Assembly (NCBI GenBank): GCA_038363925.1
Contig: JAQQWL010000011.1
Span: 1,116,001-1,180,000 of the forward strand
Direction: 5' to 3'
Length of the DNA: 64,000 bases
DNA from: Apiospora phragmitis
Taxonomy: Eukaryota; Ascomycota; Sordariomycetes; Amphisphaeriales; Apiosporaceae
In this document: in pieces, positions 57,201-64,000 of the stretch
How the letters are laid out: each line of letters starts with the position of its first letter
Numbering within the stretch: the first letter of the stretch is position 1
Notes under the pieces: generated by a model
The model's database searches: none
The model's input: the letters and a program-made list of their open reading frames with translations, nothing else
What the model was told of the DNA's origin: nothing
Translations under genes and position numbers: made by a program

Positions 57201-58587
57201 CATTCAGGATGTTCAAGGTGTATACCTTGGGCAGAAGACATGGGCCATAGACCTTGGATATCTCTCCATTTCTACACGAGAGTCCAATCCGGCTTAGCTG
57301 GTGGATAGCAACCAAAGCAAGTATGTGTCTATCTACATACCTTGTCACCTGTTCTACGGAATCGAAGTGCATAGCATGGCAGGGACGAAAACTCAATCTG
57401 CAAATGCACTAGGTAATACAACATGGAACCCATACGCCATACATGTAGCGCTTGTAGAAAGAGAATGTCTGTTCCCGTCACATATATTATCGGTAATTTC
57501 CTACATAGCATAGCTGTCGACTCTCGCTTCAGTCCTGGAGACAAGATGTAAACTGCCAGATACAATTTATAGTTATGATTCTTAGTGGATTCATACCGGC
57601 AGCTTTCAGTAGGTACTTCCTACCTCTTTTCTGGAAAACCTACCGTAAGCTCTTGGAAATTTGTTCTATCCCTATTTTCACAGATCTTAACTTGAACTGA
57701 TTTCTTGCATCTTGGGGACAGTAGTTAAACCAACTGATTATACAGGATGTGAGACCTGTATACAGGTACCTCGAGAAAGGTGAGCTGGATACTACTTCTG
57801 ATTTGACAACTCATCTGAGGCGACTTACACACTCTGTAATAAGAGGTTCATTCATATAGGCAGGCTTGATATTGAATCTTTGTCAATGTCCAGCAATCAC
57901 GGCGCTGGGCCCCAATGTTGCGCACGGACCAGACGGCAAAGACGGAGGCGGTATCCCCGACTAACCTCACCTTCTGAAAGCTGGAAGTACATGCCCACAT
58001 GTAACATGACCTACCAACCTGCCTGGTATCGTGAATTTGGAAAGGGCAGTCCTCCACCCGCGGTCCCGTCACCGTACTTGCTACCTCCTTGCGACAACGA
58101 GCTCACCCCGGGGTCCTCTTCGCTCATTGTCCCCAGTAGTTGATCAAGAAACTCTTCCCACACGCGACTTTGTTGTAGTATGTCGCATATGCAGTGCAAT
58201 TGATTGACCTAAGCGTGTTGACAGGCAATGTCACAAACAGCAGTGCAGAGCTAATGGTTCCCTTCCCATTGCCCTCTTTTTTTCTCCATATCCGCGCTCT
58301 GCTGCGCTGCCGGCGCCCATTGAACTTTCCCATCTCTCTCGCCTCTCACCACGCTACCTTCTCCCTTCTTTTCCCCACAAAACCTTCTCGCGCATGTACG
58401 CCGGAACCTCAGCTGGCGTCGCGCTCTGCTGACTTTTTGACTACTTGTCGCCCTCTCTTGTCCTCCGCCACTTTAGGAATATTTTCCGTCCATCTTACCA
58501 TCCACTGTCCCCCATCTGCACTGCAGCAGCGCAACGTCCCAGCCGCGAACCCAAGTCGACCCGCGGCGTGAGGCGCCCGACGCAACA
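54252..58587. other. 4.3-kb gene-poor divergent region between the AT-hook gene and SET2
   Basis: No ORF on either strand has recognisable protein features. The longest (54569-55120 minus, 183 codons; 55901-56305 minus, 134 codons) are composition-poor. The second begins with a hydrophilic stretch then VQLLMFVFADG, faintly like the first helix of an MFS protein, but nothing follows. No terminal repeats or transposase motifs were seen. The right 400 bp, pyrimidine-rich, is likely the SET2 promoter and leader. Confidence 0.45.
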
Positions 58588-61553
58588 ATGGAGGACGAGG
58601 AGCGCGTCAAAGATGGCTTGGAGAACCTCAAGGTCGAGACAGGTGAACAAGGATCGGGCATTGATAGCGACAGCTTGGTGAAGCAGGAAAAGGGCAGTGC
58701 ATTACCTAGCCCAGATCGGAGTAAGGGCTCGAGGTCCAGGACAAGATCACGGTCGCCCAGCATGTCGCCCGACGAGCAGAAAGCACGTAGCGAAAGTGCA
58801 TCGACACCGGACGGAGCCGCACCTCCAAAGCCCCTGCGAAAGGCATCCTCGAAAGCGGTCCCGCGAAAGGCTCCTCTCTTCAACGAATTGCCCGATATGA
58901 CGGAAGTATCCAAGGAGCATTTCCAGGTCATTCCGGACTGTCTGTATGGCTCTAAATCGCTTGGATCTACCGAACACGACGCATTGGATTGTGACTGCGA
59001 TCAAGAATGGCGTACGTTACACCATGATATCTCTAAACCCCGTTGCTCGGGGTGTTTTTGCTGACTTGGGCCTGTTAGGGGATGGCATGAACCACGCCTG
59101 TGGCGAAGACTCGGACTGCATCAACAGGGCCACCAAAATGGAATGCGTCGACCAAGAGTGCAATTGTGGTGACGGTTGCCAGAACCAAAGATTCCAGCGA
59201 AAGCAGTATGCCGACGTTTCGGTCATCAAGACCGAGAAGAAGGGCTTCGGACTGCGCGCGAACAGAGATTTACAGGCCCACGATTTCATCTTCGAGTATA
59301 TCGGTGAGGTGATTAATGAACCGACCTTTCGACGCCGAATGATGCAGTACGACAAGGAAGGCATCAAGCATTTCTATTTCATGTCACTGAGCAAGCACGA
59401 GTTTGTAGATGCGACCAAGAAGGGCAATCTCGGGCGTTTTTGCAATCATTCCTGCAATCCCAACTGCTACGTGGACAAGTGGGTGGTTGGCAACAAACTG
59501 CGCATGGGCATTTTTGCCCAATGCAAGATCCAGGCCGGTGAGGAGCTGGTCTTCAATTACAACGTGGACAGATATGGTGCCGACCCCCAACCATGCTATT
59601 GCGCCGAGCCTAACTGCATTGGATTTATTGGCGGTAAGACCCAGACCGAGCGTGCGACTAAACTGTCAGATGCGACCATCGAAGCCCTCGGTATTGATGA
59701 TGGCGATAGCTGGGAGACAGCCGTCGCAGTGGTCAAGAAGCCCCGCAAGAAGAGAGCTGGCGAGGATGACGAGGAGTATGTTAATAGCATACCGGCCCGT
59801 GGCCTCGACGAGAAGGGCGTGCAGAAGGTTATGGCTTCTCTTATGCAATGCAAGGAGAAATGGATCGCTGTCAAGCTGCTGGAACGCATTCAAGCATGCG
59901 AGGAGCGCGTACTTCCCTACGTCCAGCGCATGCACGGATACGAGTTCCTCAAAACCACACTAAACACCTTTAGGGATGACCACAACGTGGTTCTCCAAAT
60001 CCTCGACATATTGGATAAATTCCCCCGTATGACCCGCAACAAGATCGATGCCTCCAAGATCGAGTTGGCCATTCAACCCCTGACCGGCTCTGAGCACGAA
60101 GATGTGGCACGAGAGTCCAAAAGATTGCTGGAAGACTGGAGCAGTCTGGAAACTGGATATCGTATCCCGCGAAAGGCCCGAAATGCACAGGGGACACCGA
60201 ATAATGCGCAAACTGCCAATTCGTTTGGAGAGCGTCGCAGCGCTCGTGCCGAAGAGCCTGTTAGCGCCAAACCTGCAACCGTCGTCCCATTGCCCGACAA
60301 TGTACCCAAGGGCCCTCGCAGCACTGTGCCACAGCGGAATACCAACTTTCAGACTCAGCGACACCGCCGGCCCCCGGATCCTTCCACCCTTCCTGCCGGA
60401 TGGTTCATTGTGACCGATAAGACTGGCAGTTGGTATTATTACACCAAAAGTGGCCAAACCACTTGGCACAAGCCAACAGCACCTGCTCCTGAGATAGCCG
60501 CACAACAAGGCTTTTTCAAAGCCATCAAGGAACAGAAAACATTACAGGATATCATTGACTCTCTCACGAAGCCCGAAAGTACTGCGGCGTTGAGGAGATC
60601 TGCATCGCAGACTCCGCAACACGTCACCACCCCTGCACAGGAGCACAAAAAGGACAAATGGCGTTCTCTACCGATGGACAAACAGATGAAGATATACGAG
60701 AACACAGTAAGTCGTATCTTCTGCTGCACCTTTGAATGAACTACTGCTCACAAATCTTCTCTAGCTTTTCCCACACGTGAAGTATGTTACGGACAAATTC
60801 CGGTATAAGCTCCCAAAGGACGACTTGAAGAAGTTTGCCAAAGAGATCAACAAGAAGCTTGTCTCTTCCGACTACAAGAACAAGCGCGTAGATGATCCAA
60901 CTTCAATCTCCGACAAGCAGGAAAAGAAGGTCAAGAAATACGTGAAGGAGTTCTTTGACAAGGCTGTTCAGAAGTATACAGCCCACGAGAGAAGGAGAGC
61001 CGACCGGACAGAGCAGAGTAGCAATGCCGCTTCGCAGGATCCCGACTCCTCGTTGGATGCTTCTGCTCGGGATGCTGAAGTTGTATTAACCGACGATGAA
61101 GATGCTGCGCCGACTCCTGCCAGCTCTGAACGAAAGCGAAAGCGTGAGGAGGATGACGCGGGCTCTGCTACTGCGACACCCTCAGAAATACCCATCATCA
61201 AGCGTCTGAAAGAAGACGAGGGAGGGTTGGCGAGCCCTCCCCCTCCACCACCTCCTCCGCCGGAAGGTGACAACCCAATGGATGCCGAGGTAACCGAGCA
61301 AGACCGCATCATGCAGGAACAGGAAGCTACTCAGGACAGCGTCGACTACGCTGAACGAGAGCGACTGCGTGAGCAAGAAGCTGCGCTCGAGAGAGAGAAC
61401 GAGCTTAATATGCTTGATTTTGAGCAAGAGCAGCAGGGAAAGGATGACGTTCATGGCAGCATTGGCATCGCTGATGGTAACTCTAATATGCAGGAGGGCA
61501 GTGATATGGAGCGAGCCAACGAAGCTACGAAGCATGAGGTGATGAGCCATTAG
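58588..61553 (+). CDS. SET2: histone H3 lysine-36 methyltransferase SET2
   Basis: Methylates H3K36 co-transcriptionally while bound to phosphorylated RNA polymerase II. Exons 58588-59011, 59079-60706 and 60765-61553 (introns of 67 and 58 bp) give 946 residues with no frame break. An acidic/Ser-rich leader comes first. [23 protein letters not shown] and [16 protein letters not shown] (about 180-300): [26 protein letters not shown], catalytic-site [27 protein letters not shown]. Post-[19 protein letters not shown] helical TFIIS-N-like middle, then WW (about 580-608): [22 protein letters not shown], the polymerase CTD-binding domain, at 685-760: [20 protein letters not shown] to [16 protein letters not shown] Pro run (near 61240) and acidic helix end the protein. 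Domain order is complete. Confidence 0.97.
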
Positions 61554-63033
61554 GTTAACCCCTCCTTCGCCTTTACGGCTTCGTCTCAGCCCGTGTATCT
61601 GTCACTCGTGCCAGCTGCTAAAGTGATCTAAGAATGGGCCAGGATTGGAGATGTGAATAACACATGCTCATCGTGAAGAGCGACGTATGGGAGAGGTCTT
61701 CTCCTGGACCAGAAATGTATATTATTGCCCTACTTATACGGCCCCTTATGTGGAGCCTCGGCATATTCGTCTTTTTTTTTACACAACCTCGGTGTTGCAT
61801 TCTTGTATCAAAAAAGGGGCAGGGGTCTGTCTTGCATGGAGAGAAAGATATTTTTTTCCTCCCAACGGTCTTACATAACATCATTGGTCTGCATCTCCCG
61901 AGCCTGAGTGTATAGGCGTTCTGCGTTTTAGTCTTATCTGTTACTTAATTCCCATATTATACGAATCGGTTTTGGAGGAGCAAAGAAGCAGAGCATCAGG
62001 AGTTCAGGGAGAGGGCTTCTTCGTCTTCCATACTACATTATATACAAACGTTGCTTCTCGACGAACAATGTGGGGATCCAGGCTGCCCAGAAGCCAGCCT
62101 GCCAGCCAGTCAGTCAGTCAGGTCTCTTTCGATGTTGCGAGACTCAGGTGGGCGGGCCAGTGTGTTCATTGTTACGGTGGAAAGAAAACACGGCATAAGC
62201 TTGGGCCCTGGGCCGTGCAGGTTTGGGCAACGCATGGCATGGCAGTGAGACGGGCAAACAGCATCCAAAGGGCTTTGGGCGATCAATTGCCAACAAACAA
62301 GTGGCGACCCAGATGAGAAATAAGAAGAAGAACGGGCCATAAGAATAGAAAGCCCAGGAGGCGACGGAAATGTTCATATATGCAAAACGTGGGTGGTCGT
62401 CACCACTAGATGTTTTTTGGAATATACCCATACTTTCTACATGACGCGAAGAAATATGTACAGTACTCCTTGACGAACCAAGGGAGAACAAAAGGGAGCA
62501 AAAAAGGAAGAAGAGCGGGCCGCAATCTGCACGCATATTGATATTCCTTGCTGTATCACCATGGCTGTCGGTCACCACGAACGCTCTGGGTTGGTCGAAA
62601 CGGGGCAGGGGCTTCTTGTCGAGACATAATCAACCAATACAACAAAGCCCATTAGGCTCATTTAACCCATTTCTCGTCTCCTATGCATAGGTCACTTCAT
62701 AAAGGCCAGGATATGTAATGTTATATCGTATTATTGATAATGACGCTGCTCTCATGAACGCTGGTATTGTTTGTGTAAGTGACTAAACCGACCAAATAAC
62801 CATCTTTGGTCGGTGGGTGCCTCGTCTTGAAGAACACCAGCCAATGCGCTTGAAATGTGAAGTACTGTAAAAATCCAGAAACCAGCAGAAAATCAACCCA
62901 ATGCTAAACCAGAAAGCTAACCCCTTCCAAATATCCAAACCCCAAAATGACTTCCAAGTATCATTCAATACCCAATTCTACAGTGACCCGATCCTCCCCA
63001 AATGATGTCCAATCATGCAAAATTTGAATGAAT
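61554..63033. other. convergent intergenic region, no gene seen
   Basis: About 1.5 kb between two 3' ends. Short CAGT/CCAG direct repeats lie at about 62091-62120. Otherwise nothing recognised. Confidence 0.5.
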
Positions 63034-64000
63034 CTAGGCACTCGTGACAACCTTCTCCAGTGTGTCCAGGAGAATATCGGCGTGCTGCTTCTCGAAGATG
63101 AGCATGGGTCGGAGGCGGACGGCGCTGACACCGCTGCCGCCGATGTTGACGCCCAGCTTCTTGGCCTTGGCGATGAACTGGTCGCGCTTGGGGTTGTCGA
63201 AGGCGATGAAGGTGCCACGGTGCTTGCCGCGGAGGTTCTGGAACTCGCCGGGGTACTTGCGCGAGAGGGCCTCGAGCTTGCCGTACAGGTAGTCGCCGAC
63301 CTTGGCCGTGTTGGCCACCAGGTCGAGGCGCTGCACCTCGTCGATGATGGCGCGGAAGAGGAGGGCGCGGGCCGGGTCGCCCATCCACGTGTTGAACTGA
63401 CGGTAGGGCTTGTTGGGCCGCAGCTCCGGGTTGCCGAAGTAATAGCCCGCCGCCTGCGCCTTCTTGGAGAAGGTCACCATGTCGGGCGGCGAGGGCAGGT
63501 CCAGTGGTCGTGCGCCCAGAACTTGCCGGTCGCGCCGACACCCGTCTGGACCTCGTCCACAATCAGGAGGACATTGTGCTTGGCCGTGACCTCGCGCAGG
63601 GCGCGGAAGAAGGCGGGCGAAGCATGGTTGTCACCGCCCTCGGACTGGATGGGCTCGACAATGACGGCGCAGGGCGGGATGTGGTAGTTCTTGATCAGGT
63701 GCTCCACCTCGGCGATGGAATCAGCCTCGGCCTCTGCGTTCTCCTCGGCATGCTCCTCAAACGGGTACTTTAGCAGGGGGAAGGTGGCCTGAGGCCAGTC
63801 GAAGGCGGGGATGTCGAGCTTGTGGATAGGCTTGGAGCGCGTGGTGGATAGCGAGCCAAAGAGTCGGCCGTGGAAGGCGGTCTTAAAGGACATGATGGAC
63901 AGCTCGGAAGCGCCGGGCGTCTGGTTGTTCATAGAGGACTGCATCTCCTCCTCGGTGAACTCGACAGTAGGGCCGCCTCGCTCCTTCATGCGGCGCCACA
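63034..64000 (-). CDS. 4-aminobutyrate (GABA) aminotransferase, C-terminal part
   Basis: PLP enzyme converting GABA plus 2-oxoglutarate to succinic semialdehyde and glutamate (GABA shunt; UGA1 in yeast, gatA in Aspergillus). The gene continues past 64000, so the N-terminus is absent. Visible parts: [74 protein letters not shown] (Asp that contacts the PLP ring nitrogen). The PLP lysine is in [20 protein letters not shown], then [16 protein letters not shown] and the end [10 protein letters not shown] at stop 63034. One missing G at 63501-63502 ([10 protein letters not shown]) splits it over two frames. Confidence 0.92.

Noticed and set aside
1..64000. tRNA genes, CRISPR arrays, intact transposons
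   Set aside because: No tRNA-like B box with matching arms, no regular spaced repeats, no transposase or reverse-transcriptase motifs, no long terminal repeats seen by eye.

Overview
The window is nuclear DNA of a filamentous ascomycete (Pezizomycotina), most likely a Sordariomycete. Genes are single-copy and densely packed on both strands. They carry short introns (about 50-180 bp) with GTAAGT/GTATGT-type donors, CTAA(C/T) or CTGAC branch sites and C/TAG acceptors. Fungal families are present: a STE3 pheromone receptor, a HET-domain protein, a SesB-type NACHT receptor and a sphingolipid C9-methyltransferase. No tRNA, rRNA, CRISPR array or intact transposon was seen.

Layout. 0-3.5 kb: two unrecognised proteins, the first cut by the left edge. 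4-8.1 kb: mitochondrial single-strand DNA-binding protein (RIM1 type, minus) and a STE3-type pheromone receptor with a long cytoplasmic tail (plus). 8.4-17.8 kb, the most accessory-looking part: a fructosamine-kinase-family gene (minus), divergent from a roughly 1,620-residue NLR (alpha/beta hydrolase - NACHT - beta-propeller), then an MFS transporter, then a decayed copy of the last 50 codons of the kinase gene in inverted orientation. 18.2-27.5 kb: GID ubiquitin-ligase subunit FYV10/MAEA, CCR4-NOT deadenylase POP2, sphingolipid C9-methyltransferase and complex I subunit NDUFB3/B12. 28.6-40.7 kb: a coiled-coil protein, ribosome biogenesis factor TIF6/eIF6, a conserved unknown protein and SUMO E1 subunit AOS1. 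42.3-48.6 kb: a large proline-rich nuclear-looking protein and a BMT5-type 25S rRNA methyltransferase. 49.1-51.7 kb: remnant of a monocarboxylate-type MFS gene, tail to tail with a HET-domain gene. 53.1-61.6 kb: an AT-hook protein, a 4.3-kb gene-poor stretch and the H3K36 methyltransferase SET2. 63-64 kb: the C-terminal part of GABA transaminase, running off the right edge.

Most genes are unrelated housekeeping functions, so there is no operon-like logic. The recurring accessory theme is self/non-self recognition: a mating receptor, an NLR and a HET gene within 45 kb. The second main feature is technical. At least 35 single-base frame breaks interrupt genes that are otherwise conserved, often in short G or C runs. 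For RIM1, TIF6, AOS1, BMT5 and the genes at 1 and 42,296, correcting one or two bases gives lengths that divide exactly by three and, where the family is known, match it. This points to sequence or assembly indels more than to gene death. SET2, the AT-hook gene, NDUFB3 and the kinase gene read through intact.

All assignments come from reading the sequence and from memory of the families; no database search was made.
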